Source: Variovorax sp. IB41
Lineage (GTDB): Bacteria > Pseudomonadota > Gammaproteobacteria > Burkholderiales > Burkholderiaceae_C
DNA: 64,000 nt
Direction of reading: 5' to 3'
Assembly: GCF_016405905.1 (NCBI RefSeq)
Contig: NZ_JAEFCB010000005.1
Location: 1 to 64,000, forward strand
The position numbers were made by a program, and so were the translations under genes. Each line of letters opens with the position of its first letter. Position 1 is the stretch's first letter. This document shows, in pieces, positions 37,038-46,491 of this stretch. The notes beneath the pieces are model-generated. The model did not search any database, had not been told where the DNA came from, and worked only from the letters and a program-made list of their open reading frames with translations.

Positions 37038-38150
37038 CTATTGCTCCATCGCGGCCTTGACCTCTTGCCCGAGATCCAGGACCGACATCGCGTAGTAGCT
37101 GCTCCAGTTGTAGCGCGTGATCACGTAGAAGTTGCGCGTGCCGGCCACGTAGGTCGGCGGTGCGTCGGCACCGTTCTGCAGCTCGACGAGCGCGAGCAGG
37201 CCCTTGTGGCGCAGGCCCTCGCCTTCGGGCACCGCGCCGGCGGCCACGAAGCTGTCGGCGCTGAAGCTGGGAAGGATGTCGGGCGCGAGCAGCAGCGCCT
37301 TCTGAAGGCGCGCTTCATCGAAATGCACGGGGTACGTTGCGGGCATGCCGGCCTTCCACCCGAAGGCCTTGAAATAACTCGCGACCGAGCCGATCACGTC
37401 GGCGGTGTTGCCGACCAGGTCGATGCGGCTGTCGCCGTCGAAATCGACCGCGTACTTGGCGATGCTGCTGGGCATGAACTGCGGCATGCCCATGGCACCG
37501 GCGTAGCTGCCCAGGGGGACCAGCGGGTCTTCGGCGGTGCGGCTCTCGGTGCTCAGGAAGCTCTCGAGCTCGCCGCGGAAGAACGCCTCGCGCTCGGCCG
37601 CGCGCGGGTGGCCCTGCGGGAAGTCGAACGACAGCGTGGCCAGCGCATCGATCACCCGGAAGTTGCCCATGTTGCGGCCGTAGATGGTCTCCACGCCGAT
37701 GATGCCGACGATGATTTCGGGCGGCACGCCGTACACCTGTTCGGCGCGCGCCAGCGTGGCCGCGTTGTCGCGCCAGAAGCGCACGCCGGCCGCGATGCGC
37801 ACCGGGTCGATGAAGCGGCCGCGGTAGGTCTGCCAGTTCTTCACCGTGCCCACCGGGCCGGGCAGCATGAGCCGCGGCACATTGGGCAGCAGCCGCGCGC
37901 TGCCGATGGTGGCGCGCACCCATTCGCGATCGAGGCCGCGCCGCGCGGCCACGTCGTCGGCGAACTGCATCGCGTCGTCGCGCGTGGCGTAGGGGATGGT
38001 GCCGCGCACGGGGCTCGCGGCGCCGTTGCGGCCGTTGGCGGATTTCTGGGCCGAAGCCCCCGTGGACCATGCACAGCACGCGGCGAGAAGAACGAGGGCG
38101 GCGGCGGTGCGGGAGGGCGTGGGGAGAAACCTGGGGAGAAAGGATCGCAT
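37038..38150 (-). CDS. mltB: membrane-bound lytic murein transglycosylase B
   Basis: 370 aa. Signal peptide MRSFLPRFLPTPSRTAAALVL... with cleavage near GASA-QK; no lipobox Cys in the right place, so probably secreted rather than lipid-anchored. The MltB-type (GH103) catalytic motif IIGVETIYGRNMGNFRVIDA carries the catalytic Glu. The block GAMGMPQFMPSSIAKYAVDFDGD is also typical. It cleaves the glycan strand of peptidoglycan to 1,6-anhydro-muropeptides. The frame remains open upstream into the TgpA gene, but ATG 38150 fits the signal peptide. Confidence 0.92.
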   Translation of the reverse strand: MRSFLPRFLPTPSRTAAALVLLAACCAWSTGASAQKSANGRNGAASPVRGTIPYATRDDAMQFADDVAARRGLDREWVRATIGSARLLPNVPRLMLPGPVGTVKNWQTYRGRFIDPVRIAAGVRFWRDNAATLARAEQVYGVPPEIIVGIIGVETIYGRNMGNFRVIDALATLSFDFPQGHPRAAEREAFFRGELESFLSTESRTAEDPLVPLGSYAGAMGMPQFMPSSIAKYAVDFDGDSRIDLVGNTADVIGSVASYFKAFGWKAGMPATYPVHFDEARLQKALLLAPDILPSFSADSFVAAGAVPEGEGLRHKGLLALVELQNGADAPPTYVAGTRNFYVITRYNWSSYYAMSVLDLGQEVKAAMEQ

Positions 38151-38203
38151 CGGCCGATTGTGCCGCCCGCCCGCGCGGCGCTGCCGGCGGGACACAAGTG
38201 GTT

Positions 38204-40225
38204 TCAGCCGCGCGAATTTGCCGTGGGCCAGGCCAGCCGGCGGAACTCCGCGCGCAGCGCCGACAGGGTCTGCGGCGCGGCCTGGGCGTAGCGCTGGGCT
38301 TCGAGCTTCAGCAGCCAGTCGCGAACGGGTTGCGCGGCGGGGCCGAAGCGCGCATCGGCCTCGGCGGCGATCTGGCGCGGCGGCGCGGTCTCGGGCACGG
38401 CGAGGCCGGCTTTCGCGAGACGCGCGCGCGCCTGGGCCAGGAGGCGCAGCCACGGGTCGTGCTGGCTGCGCTCCCAGAGCGTCCAGCCCGCGCCCGCGAG
38501 ACTCGCGGCAATGACCAGGTAGAGCAGCACGTAGGCGAGGTCTTCGAGGCTGGGCGCTTCGAAGCCGAGGTTTTTCAGCAGGTTGAGCTGGCGGCTCTGC
38601 GTGTAGTTGAGCACCCACTGGTTCCAGCCGTTGTTCATCGCCTCCCAGGCGGCGCGCATGTTCTGCACCAGCGTCGGGCTCATCGCGCCGATGGCGCCGG
38701 CGAAGAGGCCCGGCTGCGGTGTCAGGCGCTGCAGTTGGCCGATGCGGCCGGGCGCGACCGACGCTGTCGGATCGACGCGCACCCAACCCGCGCCTTCTTG
38801 CCAGACCTCTGCCCAGGCATGCGCATCGCGCTGGCGAATGATCCAGTAGTTGTCGATGCTGTTGAGTTCGCCGCCCTGGTAGCCGGTCACGATGCGCGCG
38901 GGAATGCCCAGGTTGCGCATCAGCACGACGAAGGCCGAGGCGATGTGCTCGCAGAAGCCCTCCTTGCGGTCGAACCAGAATTCGTCGGCCGTGTCGTTGC
39001 CGTAGAGGCCGGGCTCCAGCGTGTAGGTGTAGCCGCCGGTGCGCAGGCGCTGCAGCACGGCCTGCACGAGGGCGGGCGTGGCGGCGCTCGCCAGTGCCGG
39101 ATCGTTGCGCATCTGGGCGGCGAGCGCGGCGGTGCGCGGGTTCGTGCCGGGGGGCAGCGCCAGGTAGGCCTGCAACTGCCCGCCCGCACGGCGCACCGGG
39201 CCGCTCTGGAAGCGCGGGTAGCTCTCGGCGCGATAGCGCAGCAGGTCGGTGACGGGGCGGTTCGAGATCCATTGCAGATCGGGCGTGCCCAGGACTTCGA
39301 GGCCGGGCGCTTCGGGCGCCTTCTGCGCCGCATCGAGCGTCAGCAGCCAGGGGCGGTTGCTGGGTTCGAGCGTGACTTCGTAGCGCACGGGCTCGCCCGT
39401 CACGCGCAGGTTGGCGAGGCTCTGGCCGCCGCGTCCCCACGGCGGCAGCGCGGTCCATTCGCGGCCGTCGAACTGGCCGAGCACGGGGCCGCGGAAATAG
39501 AGCTGGCTTTGCGGCGGCGCGCGGTTGTCGTCGAACTTCACGCGCGCGGCGATGCTGTCGTCCAGCGCCAGCTCGGCGATGGTGCCCACGCGCATCGTGT
39601 TCGAGAGGCCCATGCGCCCGGCCATCGCATCGCCCGGCGTGCCCCACAGCGGCGCGAAGCGCGGGAACAGCAGGAAGAGCGCGAGCATGATCGGCGCGCC
39701 CGCGATCGCCATCCACCCCGCCGTGCGCGCGGCCTGCATCAGCGGCGGCCGGCCGACGGGCATGTGCGCGTTGACCAGCGCCGTGAGCAGGCCCAGCAGC
39801 GCGAGCAGCATCGTGAAGGCCGTCAAGAGCGACTGCGAATAGAAGAAATTCGTGAGCATCGCGAAGAAGCCCAGGAAGAAAACGACGAAGGCGTCCCGGC
39901 GCGCGCGCAGTTCCAGCGTTTTGAGCGCCAGAAGGATCACGATCAGCGTGACGCCCGCGTCGCGCCCGAGCAGCGTGCGATGGGTGGCGTAGGTGCCCGC
40001 GAGTGCCAGCGCAAGCAGTGCGATGCGCCACCAGCGGCTGGGCAGCGGACGGGCCTCGACGGCGAGCGAGCCGCGCCAGAGCAGCACCAGCGCCGTGAGC
40101 GCCGTGCACCACCACGGCAGGTTCTCCACCTGCGGCAGCACGATCAGCGCGATGACCGTCAGCAGGAAGAGGGTGTCTCGGGCGTCCCGCGGCAGGGCCG
40201 CGAGCTTGAGCATCAGCTTGTTCAT
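38204..40225 (-). CDS. TgpA-type membrane transglutaminase-like protein
   Basis: 673 aa. About six N-terminal transmembrane helices (residues 18-190), a periplasmic DUF3488-like segment, then a transglutaminase core with Cys425 (KEGFCEHIASAF), His469 (RDAHAWAEVW) and Asp485 (RVDPTASV). A further helix lies near 560-580, with a DUF4129-like cytoplasmic tail. TgpA of Pseudomonas aeruginosa is an essential protein of this layout. The triad is complete. It follows the DUF58 gene by 10 nt in the MoxR operon. Confidence 0.92.
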   Translation of the reverse strand: MNKLMLKLAALPRDARDTLFLLTVIALIVLPQVENLPWWCTALTALVLLWRGSLAVEARPLPSRWWRIALLALALAGTYATHRTLLGRDAGVTLIVILLALKTLELRARRDAFVVFFLGFFAMLTNFFYSQSLLTAFTMLLALLGLLTALVNAHMPVGRPPLMQAARTAGWMAIAGAPIMLALFLLFPRFAPLWGTPGDAMAGRMGLSNTMRVGTIAELALDDSIAARVKFDDNRAPPQSQLYFRGPVLGQFDGREWTALPPWGRGGQSLANLRVTGEPVRYEVTLEPSNRPWLLTLDAAQKAPEAPGLEVLGTPDLQWISNRPVTDLLRYRAESYPRFQSGPVRRAGGQLQAYLALPPGTNPRTAALAAQMRNDPALASAATPALVQAVLQRLRTGGYTYTLEPGLYGNDTADEFWFDRKEGFCEHIASAFVVLMRNLGIPARIVTGYQGGELNSIDNYWIIRQRDAHAWAEVWQEGAGWVRVDPTASVAPGRIGQLQRLTPQPGLFAGAIGAMSPTLVQNMRAAWEAMNNGWNQWVLNYTQSRQLNLLKNLGFEAPSLEDLAYVLLYLVIAASLAGAGWTLWERSQHDPWLRLLAQARARLAKAGLAVPETAPPRQIAAEADARFGPAAQPVRDWLLKLEAQRYAQAAPQTLSALRAEFRRLAWPTANSRG

Positions 40226-40235
40226 GCAGTGCGGC

Positions 40236-41213
40236 TCAACATAAGGCGAGCGCCTCCAGGCAGGCGCGCTTGTGGGCCTCGCCCTGGGAGGGCTTCATCA
40301 CCCGGCCGGCGATCCGCACGCCGTAGTCCACGCCCAGCCGGTCCGCCATCAGCACCCAGGCGCACAGGCGCGACAGGCGGGCTTCGGTGTCGGGGAGCGC
40401 GGCGCCCTGCGCATCGAGCCAGAGCTCTTCGCGCTGCGTGTGCTGCGTGTCGCGGCTCACGAGGTCTTCCGAGCCGGCCGCTTGCGCGCGCGCGGCCTTT
40501 TTCCAGACCACGAGCTTCAACGGGTCGCCGCGCCGGTATGCGCGCACGCCGTCGTACTCGCCGGCGCTGTGCGCGCGCTGCGCGGCGGAGAGCGCGGCCG
40601 GCCCCGACAGCGGCTCGCCGGGCGGCAACGGCGGCGGGTGCGCCTCGGGCGCCGGATACACCAGCATCTGCGCGGCCGGGCGCCAGACCGTCCACACGCG
40701 GAACGTGCCGAGCGGGAAACGTGTTTCAGCGGTGAGCGGCGGCACCGGATGCAGCCCGCGCCGCTCGGGCAGGAACGCGATCTCGACCGTCGACATGCCT
40801 TCGGCCGGCACGTCGGTCCACGCCCACTGTCCGCTGCCGCGCACCGCCATGCCGATGCCGTAGCGCACGCTGCGCCGCTCGTTGTGCAGCACCACCCGGA
40901 AGACGGCCGCGGCGCCGGCGTAGTGCGCCTCGGGCGGCATCATGCGCATCGCGAGGCCGCGCAGCGTGGCGTGGCACACGTGCATGCCGACAGCGACGCT
41001 GCCGGCCAGCAGGAAGGTCAGCAGGTAGCCGAGGTTGAGCTGGTAGTTGATCGACGCGATCAGCAGCACGAGCAGCGTGGCGGCCAGCGTCCATCCGGCC
41101 CGCGTGGGCACGATGTAGACGTTGCGCTGGGTGAGCTCCAGCGTGTCCGACGGCGGCCGCCGGGACAGGAACCAGCCATCGATGCGCGAGCGCAGGGCGC
41201 CGACCGGGCTCAC
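40236..41213 (-). CDS. DUF58 domain-containing protein
   Basis: 325 aa. Two adjacent hydrophobic helices near residues 40-77, then a vWA-like region with the DUF58 signature YRRGDPLKLVVWKKAA. DUF58 proteins are encoded with MoxR ATPases and TgpA transglutaminases and are thought to be clients or scaffolds of the MoxR chaperone. The start overlaps the MoxR stop by 4 nt. No metal-site motif (DxSxS) of a true vWA protein is evident. Confidence 0.9.
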   Translation of the reverse strand: MSPVGALRSRIDGWFLSRRPPSDTLELTQRNVYIVPTRAGWTLAATLLVLLIASINYQLNLGYLLTFLLAGSVAVGMHVCHATLRGLAMRMMPPEAHYAGAAAVFRVVLHNERRSVRYGIGMAVRGSGQWAWTDVPAEGMSTVEIAFLPERRGLHPVPPLTAETRFPLGTFRVWTVWRPAAQMLVYPAPEAHPPPLPPGEPLSGPAALSAAQRAHSAGEYDGVRAYRRGDPLKLVVWKKAARAQAAGSEDLVSRDTQHTQREELWLDAQGAALPDTEARLSRLCAWVLMADRLGVDYGVRIAGRVMKPSQGEAHKRACLEALALC

Positions 41214-42148
41214 GGCAGTGGCACCGCCGCGATCATCGCGCGCACCTGCTCGACGGCGCCGCGGCCCGCGTCGCCCACGGGCGTGAGGCGGTGCGCGATC
41301 GTCTGCGGCAGCACGGCCTGCACATCGTCGGGCGCCACATAGTTGCGGTTGGCCAGCAGCGCCTGCGCCTTGGCGGCGCGCAGCACCGCGATGCCGGCGC
41401 GCGGCGACAGGCCCTGCAGGAACCAGCGGCCCGAGCGCGTGGCGGCAATCAGGTCCTGCACGTAGTTCAGCAGCGGCTCGGAGGCATGCACCTGCTGCAC
41501 GCGCTGCTGGATGGCGGTGAGCTCGCCGGCGGTCAGCATGGCGGGCAGGCTCGCGAGCATCTCGCGCCGGTCCACGCCCGAGAGCAGCAGCCGCTCGGCG
41601 GCGCGGTCGGGATAGCCGAGCGAAATGCGCATGAGGAAGCGATCGAGCTGCGATTCGGGCAGCGCGAAAGTGCCCAACTGGTCCTGCGGGTTCTGCGTGG
41701 CGATCACGAAGAAGGGCGTGGGCAGCGGGCGGGTCTCGCCCTCGATGGTGACCTGCTTTTCTTCCATCGCCTCGAGGAGCGCACTCTGGGTCTTGGGGCT
41801 CGCGCGGTTGATTTCGTCGGCCAGGAGCACCTGCGCAAAGATCGGCCCGGGGTGGAACACGAAGGCCTGCTGGCCCCGGTCGTAGATCGCCACTCCCGAC
41901 AGGTCGCCCGGCATCAGGTCCGCGGTGAACTGGACACGCGAAAATTGCAAACCGAATGTGTGCGAAAGCGCGTGGGCGAGGGTGGTCTTGCCGACCCCCG
42001 GCACGTCCTCGATCAAGAGGTGGCCGCCCGCGAGCAGGCAGGCCACGCAGTCGCGCACTTGCGCCTCTTTGCCCACGATCACCGTGTTAAGCTGACTCAG
42101 CAAAGTGGCAAGCTTCGCAGCAACGTCCATATTTGTATCCATATGCAA
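41210..42148 (-). CDS. MoxR-family AAA+ ATPase
   Basis: 312 aa. Walker A is EDVPGVGKTTLAHAL, Walker B VLLADEINRASPKTQSALLEAMEE, sensor 1 FFVIATQNP, and the C-terminal AAA lid carries LSPRAGIAVLRAAKAQAL. MoxR ATPases remodel or activate proteins, often those encoded beside them (here DUF58 and TgpA). It heads the operon. The start ATG 42148 could be replaced by the internal Met at residue 3 or 7. Its promoter shares the 62-bp gap with the divergent amidohydrolase gene. Confidence 0.93.
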   Translation of the reverse strand: MHMDTNMDVAAKLATLLSQLNTVIVGKEAQVRDCVACLLAGGHLLIEDVPGVGKTTLAHALSHTFGLQFSRVQFTADLMPGDLSGVAIYDRGQQAFVFHPGPIFAQVLLADEINRASPKTQSALLEAMEEKQVTIEGETRPLPTPFFVIATQNPQDQLGTFALPESQLDRFLMRISLGYPDRAAERLLLSGVDRREMLASLPAMLTAGELTAIQQRVQQVHASEPLLNYVQDLIAATRSGRWFLQGLSPRAGIAVLRAAKAQALLANRNYVAPDDVQAVLPQTIAHRLTPVGDAGRGAVEQVRAMIAAVPLP

Positions 42149-42210
42149 ACGATACCGTAAGACCTGGCGGCCCCATGCCGCGTGAGGTCTAGACGTGGCG
42201 ACAGAGACAC

Positions 42211-43164
42211 ATGGGCAAGACAGGCTACTTCACACACCGCGACTTCTGGAAGCACGACATGGGCCGGGGCCATCCCGAGTGCCCCGAGCGACTGGATGCC
42301 ATCGAAGACCGGCTGCTCCTGACGGGCGTCAGCGATGCATTGGAGCACTGCGAAGTGCCGCTGGCCACCCTGGAGCAGCTCACCCGGGCCCACAGCGTGG
42401 AGCATGTCGAGCTCCTCGAAGAACTCCACATGCGCCTGGTGGCCGACGAGCCCGCCGGCGGCCCCGATCACGCGCAGCTCGACCCCGACACCTCGCTGAA
42501 CCGCTTCACGCTGCTGGCCGCGCGCCGCGGCGCCGGCGCGGCCATCGCCGCGACCGATGCGGTGATCGCCGGCGACATCGAGAACGCCTTCTGCTCGGTG
42601 CGCCCGCCCGGCCACCACGCCTGCCGCGAGCAGGCGATGGGCTTTTGCTTCTTCAACAACATCGCCATCGCGGCGCGCCATGCGCTGGAGGTGCACGGCT
42701 TCGACCGCGTGGCCATCGTCGATTTCGACGTGCACCACGGCAACGGCACCGAGAACATCCTCTCGAACGATCCGCGCGTGCTGATGGTCGGCTTCTTCCA
42801 GCATCCGTTCTATCCGTACAGCGGCACCGAGCATCCGGCGCCGAACATGCTGAACCTGCCGATCCCGGCCTACACCCGCGGCATGGATGTGCGCGAACTC
42901 ATCGAAGCCACCTGGATGCCGCGGCTGGAGGAATTCCGCCCGCAGATGGTCTTCATCAGCGCGGGTTTCGACGCCCACCGCGAAGACGACCTGGGCCAGC
43001 TGGGCCTCACCGAGAACGACTTCGCCTGGATCACCGGCCGCATCCACGACATTGCCAAGCGCCATGCGCGCGGGCGCATCGTCTCGATGCTGGAGGGCGG
43101 CTACAACCTCGATGCGCTCGCGCGCAGCGTGGAAGCGCACATCCGCGTTCTCGCGGACCTGTAA
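42211..43164 (+). CDS. histone-deacetylase-family amidohydrolase
   Basis: 317 aa. The arginase/deacetylase fold is marked by RPPGHHACREQAMGFCFFNN, VAIVDFDVHHGNGTENIL (metal ligands), FISAGFDAHRED and MLEGGYNL. Bacterial members act on acetylated polyamines, acetoin-related or other small amides rather than histones. All zinc-site residues appear present. A terminator-like hairpin follows, before the MscS gene. Confidence 0.92.
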   Translation: MGKTGYFTHRDFWKHDMGRGHPECPERLDAIEDRLLLTGVSDALEHCEVPLATLEQLTRAHSVEHVELLEELHMRLVADEPAGGPDHAQLDPDTSLNRFTLLAARRGAGAAIAATDAVIAGDIENAFCSVRPPGHHACREQAMGFCFFNNIAIAARHALEVHGFDRVAIVDFDVHHGNGTENILSNDPRVLMVGFFQHPFYPYSGTEHPAPNMLNLPIPAYTRGMDVRELIEATWMPRLEEFRPQMVFISAGFDAHREDDLGQLGLTENDFAWITGRIHDIAKRHARGRIVSMLEGGYNLDALARSVEAHIRVLADL

Positions 43165-43169
43165 CGACA

Positions 43170-43195
43170 GGGGGTGCGGCACGGCGCCCCGTTTT
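43170..43195 (+). terminator. probable Rho-independent terminator
   Basis: Stem GGGGTGC pairs with GCGCCCC (one G-U pair) around a six-base loop, followed by GTTTTC. It lies 6 bp after the amidohydrolase stop and 9 bp before the MscS start. The T-run is short, so partial readthrough is possible. Confidence 0.6.
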
Positions 43196-43203
43196 CTGAA
43201 CCG

Positions 43204-44484
43204 ATGAATTTCAACGATTTCCTCCAACGCGTGAATGCGGTCGATGCGCGCGGCATCGGCATCGAACTGACCGCGCTGGTGGCCTGCGTGGCGCTGGCCT
43301 GGGCCATCTGCAAATGGTTCGGGCGCGACCAGCCCAAGGACTCCATCTGGTTCGGCGAGAGCACCTTCGACGGCGTGCTGTTCCCGCTGCTGTCGCTGGT
43401 GTTCACCGACCTCGCGCGGCGCGTGGTGATCGATTTCCAGCCGGTGCTGGTGCTGCGCATCGCGGTGTCGGTGTTCCTGTCGCTGGTGGTCATCCGGCTG
43501 TTCGCGCGGGTGCTGCGGGCGGTGTTTCCCACCTCCAACCTGGTGCGGCTGATCGAGCGCACGATCTCCTGGCTCGCCTGGATCGCGGCCGTGCTCTGGA
43601 TCGTCGGGCTCCTGCCGCCCGTGCTGGCCGAGCTGGACAACATCACGCTGGCCTTCGGCAAGACGCGCGTGAGCGTGCAGACGATCTTCCAGGGCGTGCT
43701 TTCGGCCGGGCTGGTGCTGGTGATCGCGCTGTGGATCGCCTCGACCATCGAGAAGCGCATCCTGCGCGAAGCCGTCACCGACCTCTCGATGCGCAAGGTG
43801 GCCTCGAACGCGGTGCGCGCCTTCCTGCTCCTGATCGGCCTTCTGTTCGCGCTGTCGGCGGTGGGGGTGGACTTGACGGCGCTCTCGGTGCTGGGCGGCG
43901 CGCTCGGCGTGGGCCTGGGCTTCGGCCTGCAGAAGCTGGCGGCCAACTATGTGAGCGGCTTCGTGATCCTGCTGGAGCGCTCGATCCGCATCGGCGACAA
44001 CGTGAAGGTCGACACCTTCGAAGGCCGCATCACCGACATCAAGACGCGCTACACGCTCATCCGCGCGGGCAACGGGCGCGAGGCCATCGTGCCGAACGAA
44101 TCGCTCATCACGAGCCGGGTGGAAAACCTCTCGCTGGCCGATCGCAAGTTCAACATCACGACCAACATCGTGGTGGGCTACGAGAGCGATGTGGCGCAGG
44201 TGCAGGCCATCCTGTGCGCGGCGGCGAAGGCGCAGGCGCGCGTGATGACCGATCCGGAGCCGATCGCCTACCTCATGAACTTCGCGCCCGACGGCCTGGA
44301 GTTCAGCCTGCACTTCTGGGTGGCCGACCCGGACAAGGGCAAAGACAACCTGCGCTCGGCCATCAACATCGCGATCCTCGAAGGCCTGCGCGGCGCGGGC
44401 ATCGACATTCCGTATCCGCAGCGCGTGGTGCGGGTGGAATCGCTGCCGGCCGCTGCCGCAGCAGCAGAGCCCGAGAAAAAGTAA
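43204..44484 (+). CDS. MscS-family mechanosensitive channel
   Basis: 426 aa. Five or so transmembrane helices (near 20-37, 58-75, 84-102, 118-140, 165-185) precede the pore-lining helix with LGGALGVGLGFGLQKLAANYVSG, the Gly/Ala-rich TM3 pattern of MscS. The beta domain follows (LLERSIRIGDNVKVDTFEG, ETRY-like IKTRYTLIR, VPNESLI), then the C-terminal alpha/beta domain and an Ala/Glu tail. The channel releases solutes on hypo-osmotic shock. Confidence 0.92.
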   Translation: MNFNDFLQRVNAVDARGIGIELTALVACVALAWAICKWFGRDQPKDSIWFGESTFDGVLFPLLSLVFTDLARRVVIDFQPVLVLRIAVSVFLSLVVIRLFARVLRAVFPTSNLVRLIERTISWLAWIAAVLWIVGLLPPVLAELDNITLAFGKTRVSVQTIFQGVLSAGLVLVIALWIASTIEKRILREAVTDLSMRKVASNAVRAFLLLIGLLFALSAVGVDLTALSVLGGALGVGLGFGLQKLAANYVSGFVILLERSIRIGDNVKVDTFEGRITDIKTRYTLIRAGNGREAIVPNESLITSRVENLSLADRKFNITTNIVVGYESDVAQVQAILCAAAKAQARVMTDPEPIAYLMNFAPDGLEFSLHFWVADPDKGKDNLRSAINIAILEGLRGAGIDIPYPQRVVRVESLPAAAAAAEPEKK

Positions 44485-44695
44485 TCGCCGGGTGAGCGGT
44501 GGGGCGCCCTGACGGGGGGGCCTCGTCGCTGCGGCATGTCTTTCGCGGGGGACGCCCACTGCAGGCCGCCTCGCGCATTCCAGAACCGAATCTCGCCGCC
44601 CGCCGTCAGGGCCGCGACGCTTCCCCAGCTGCCTGATTTCCAACGGACGACGCCCGAGCCTCGCTCGGCAGCGCCGCGCGCCGACGCACGTCCCT
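44485..44695. other. GC-rich intergenic stretch without recognised content
   Basis: The first two-thirds of the 311-bp gap between the MscS gene and the hydrolase gene. I see no frame with a convincing start and domain, no terminator with a T-run, and no known repeat. The functional sites are in the AT-richer last 100 bp, listed separately. Confidence 0.5.
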
Positions 44696-44715
44696 GAGTA
44701 ACCAGACAAAAGAAT

Positions 44716-44771
44716 TTGACAAGTTACTTGCTCGAGAAGTAACCTTGCAAATTGATTTTGGTAGGTTACTT
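44716..44771 (+). promoter_or_regulatory. promoter with GTTACTT inverted-repeat operator
   Basis: A perfect -35 box TTGACA (44716-44721) precedes an inverted repeat GTTACTT (44723-44729) / AAGTAAC (44737-44743) centred on CTCGAG. A weak -10 (TAACCT, 44740-44745) overlaps its right arm. A further GTTACTT lies at 44765-44771, and AGTAACC occurs upstream at 44697-44703. The local AT content is much higher than the surroundings. An operator between -35 and -10 suggests tight control of the hydrolase-SDR-SDR operon. Confidence 0.7.
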
Positions 44772-44795
44772 TCAATTCTTTTTCAGGAGTCAGTC

Positions 44796-45647
44796 ATGAG
44801 CGTTGTTGCCAACCGATCCATCGACGTCGATGGTGTGAATGTGTTCTACCGGGAGGCTGGCGATCGCAGCCGTCCGACCTTGCTGCTGCTGCACGGGTTT
44901 CCCAGCTCGAGCCACATGTTTCGCGACCTGATCCCGTTGCTGGCGGATCGCTTCCACATCGTGGCGCCCGACCTGCCGGGCTTCGGTCAATCGGCAATGC
45001 CGCCGCGCGAAGCGTTCGCCTACACCTTCGACCACCTGGCCGAGGTGATCGACGGCTTCACCGAAAAGCTGAAGCTCGATCGCTTCTCGGTCTACGTGTT
45101 CGACTACGGCGCGCCCGTTGGCTTCCGGCTGGCCTTGCGGCATCCGGAGCGGGTGACGGCGATCATTTCGCAGAACGGCAATGCGTACGAAGAGGGCCTG
45201 AGCGACGGGTGGAATCCCATCCGTGCGTACTGGAAAGACGCCTCGCAGGCCAACCGCGATGCGCTGCGCGCGTTCCTCTCGCCCGAGACGACGAAGTGGC
45301 AGTACACGCACGGCGTGTCGGACGAATCGGCGATCTCTCCGGACGGCTACACGCTCGACACCTTCTACCTGGCGCGCCCGGGCTCGGCCGAGATCCAGCT
45401 GGACCTCTTCGGCAACTACCAGAGCAACGTGCAGCTCTATCCGGCGTTCCAGAAATACATGCGCACGCACCGTCCGCGCGTGCTGGCGGTGTGGGGGACG
45501 AACGATCCGTTCTTCCTTCCGGCCGGCGCTGAAGCCTTCAAGAAGGATGTGCCGGATGCGCAAGTCGTGTTCTTCGACACGGGGCACTTCGCGCTGGAAA
45601 CGCACGTCACGCAGATCGCCGCGGTGATTCGCGATTTCCTGGCCTGA
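44796..45647 (+). CDS. alpha/beta hydrolase (epoxide hydrolase / haloalkane dehalogenase-like)
   Basis: 283 aa, Shine-Dalgarno CAGGAG before ATG 44796. Oxyanion motif HGFPSSSH (33-40). The nucleophile elbow reads VFDYGAPVGF with Asp103 rather than Ser, as in epoxide hydrolases and haloalkane dehalogenases that form an alkyl-enzyme ester. An acid (WGTNDPFFLP) and a base His (FDTGHFALETH) follow. The usual elbow His (H-D-W-G) is Phe here. It would open epoxides or remove halogens. First gene of a small operon with two SDRs; the promoter carries an operator-like repeat. Confidence 0.87.
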   Translation: MSVVANRSIDVDGVNVFYREAGDRSRPTLLLLHGFPSSSHMFRDLIPLLADRFHIVAPDLPGFGQSAMPPREAFAYTFDHLAEVIDGFTEKLKLDRFSVYVFDYGAPVGFRLALRHPERVTAIISQNGNAYEEGLSDGWNPIRAYWKDASQANRDALRAFLSPETTKWQYTHGVSDESAISPDGYTLDTFYLARPGSAEIQLDLFGNYQSNVQLYPAFQKYMRTHRPRVLAVWGTNDPFFLPAGAEAFKKDVPDAQVVFFDTGHFALETHVTQIAAVIRDFLA

Positions 45648-45676
45648 AGTCCGCGTCGCATGACCGGGGAAACGAG

Positions 45677-46447
45677 ATGAAGAATTCAGTAGCCATCGTG
45701 TCTGGCGCGAGCCAGGGAATCGGCGAGGCCACGGCGGTTCGCCTCGCGCGTGACTTCGGCCGGCTGGTGCTGGTCGCCAGGAACGAAGAGAAGCTCCATG
45801 CCACCGCTGCAAAGGTAGAGGCTGCGGGCGCGCAGAGCCTCGTGCTCCCCGCGGACTTGAGCGTCCCGGCGACCGCGGAAGAGGTCGTCGCACGCACTGT
45901 CGAAGCGTTCGGCCGCATCGATGCCGTCGTGAACATCGCGGGCGCGGTGCCGCAGGTCGATCTGCTCGAGATGACCGATGCGCAGTGGGACGACGGCATG
46001 AGCCTGAAGCTGCACGGCGCGCGGCGCCTGACGGTCAAGGCGTGGGAGCACCTGAAGGCGAGCAAGGGCTCGGTGATTCTCACGTCGGGCAATTCGGCGC
46101 TGTTTCCGAAGGCGTCGTATGCGGCCGTCGGTACCGTGAACGCGGCGATCGTGGCGCTGGCGAAGGCGTTTGCCGATCTCGGAATTCGCGACGGCGTGAC
46201 CGTCAACAGCGTTCTTCCCGGACCGGTGATGACGGGGCGCCGGCGCTCGTACCTGGAGCACTGGGCGCCGGCCCACGACATGACGGTCGAGGAGGCGTTC
46301 GCGAAGTTTCCGAAAGAAGCAGGCATTGCCCGGTACGGCGAAGCGGAAGAGATCGCCAACCTCATCGCGTTCCTTGTGTCTCCAGCGGCCAAGTGGATGA
46401 CCGGTACGGCGGTGCGCATGGACGGTGGCGAAGTCAAGTCGGTCTAG
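45677..46447 (+). CDS. SDR-family protein with incomplete active site (copy 1)
   Basis: 256 aa. The cofactor motif is normal (VSGASQGIG, 9-16; NIAG at 86-89). Of the catalytic Y-x-x-x-K, Tyr148 remains but the Lys position is Gly152 (ASYAAVGTVN). The protein ends RMDGGEVKSV, identical to the next gene's end. Possible roles are a weak reductase, a binding protein or a partner of its neighbour. It starts 29 nt after the hydrolase stop, in the same operon. Confidence 0.85.
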   Translation: MKNSVAIVSGASQGIGEATAVRLARDFGRLVLVARNEEKLHATAAKVEAAGAQSLVLPADLSVPATAEEVVARTVEAFGRIDAVVNIAGAVPQVDLLEMTDAQWDDGMSLKLHGARRLTVKAWEHLKASKGSVILTSGNSALFPKASYAAVGTVNAAIVALAKAFADLGIRDGVTVNSVLPGPVMTGRRRSYLEHWAPAHDMTVEEAFAKFPKEAGIARYGEAEEIANLIAFLVSPAAKWMTGTAVRMDGGEVKSV

Positions 46448-46491
46448 CCGCGCCACTTTCTTTTTTTGAACCACCTCAAATTTTTGAATGA

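Noticed and set aside
37038..40115. A 1025-codon frame joining MltB to sequence inside the TgpA gene.
   Set aside because: The upstream part is a frame shadow of TgpA. The signal peptide at 38150 marks the real start.
42097..44775. An 892-codon minus-strand frame opposite the amidohydrolase and MscS genes.
   Set aside because: His/Arg/Gln/Ala-rich antisense frame with no domain; both plus-strand genes are well supported.
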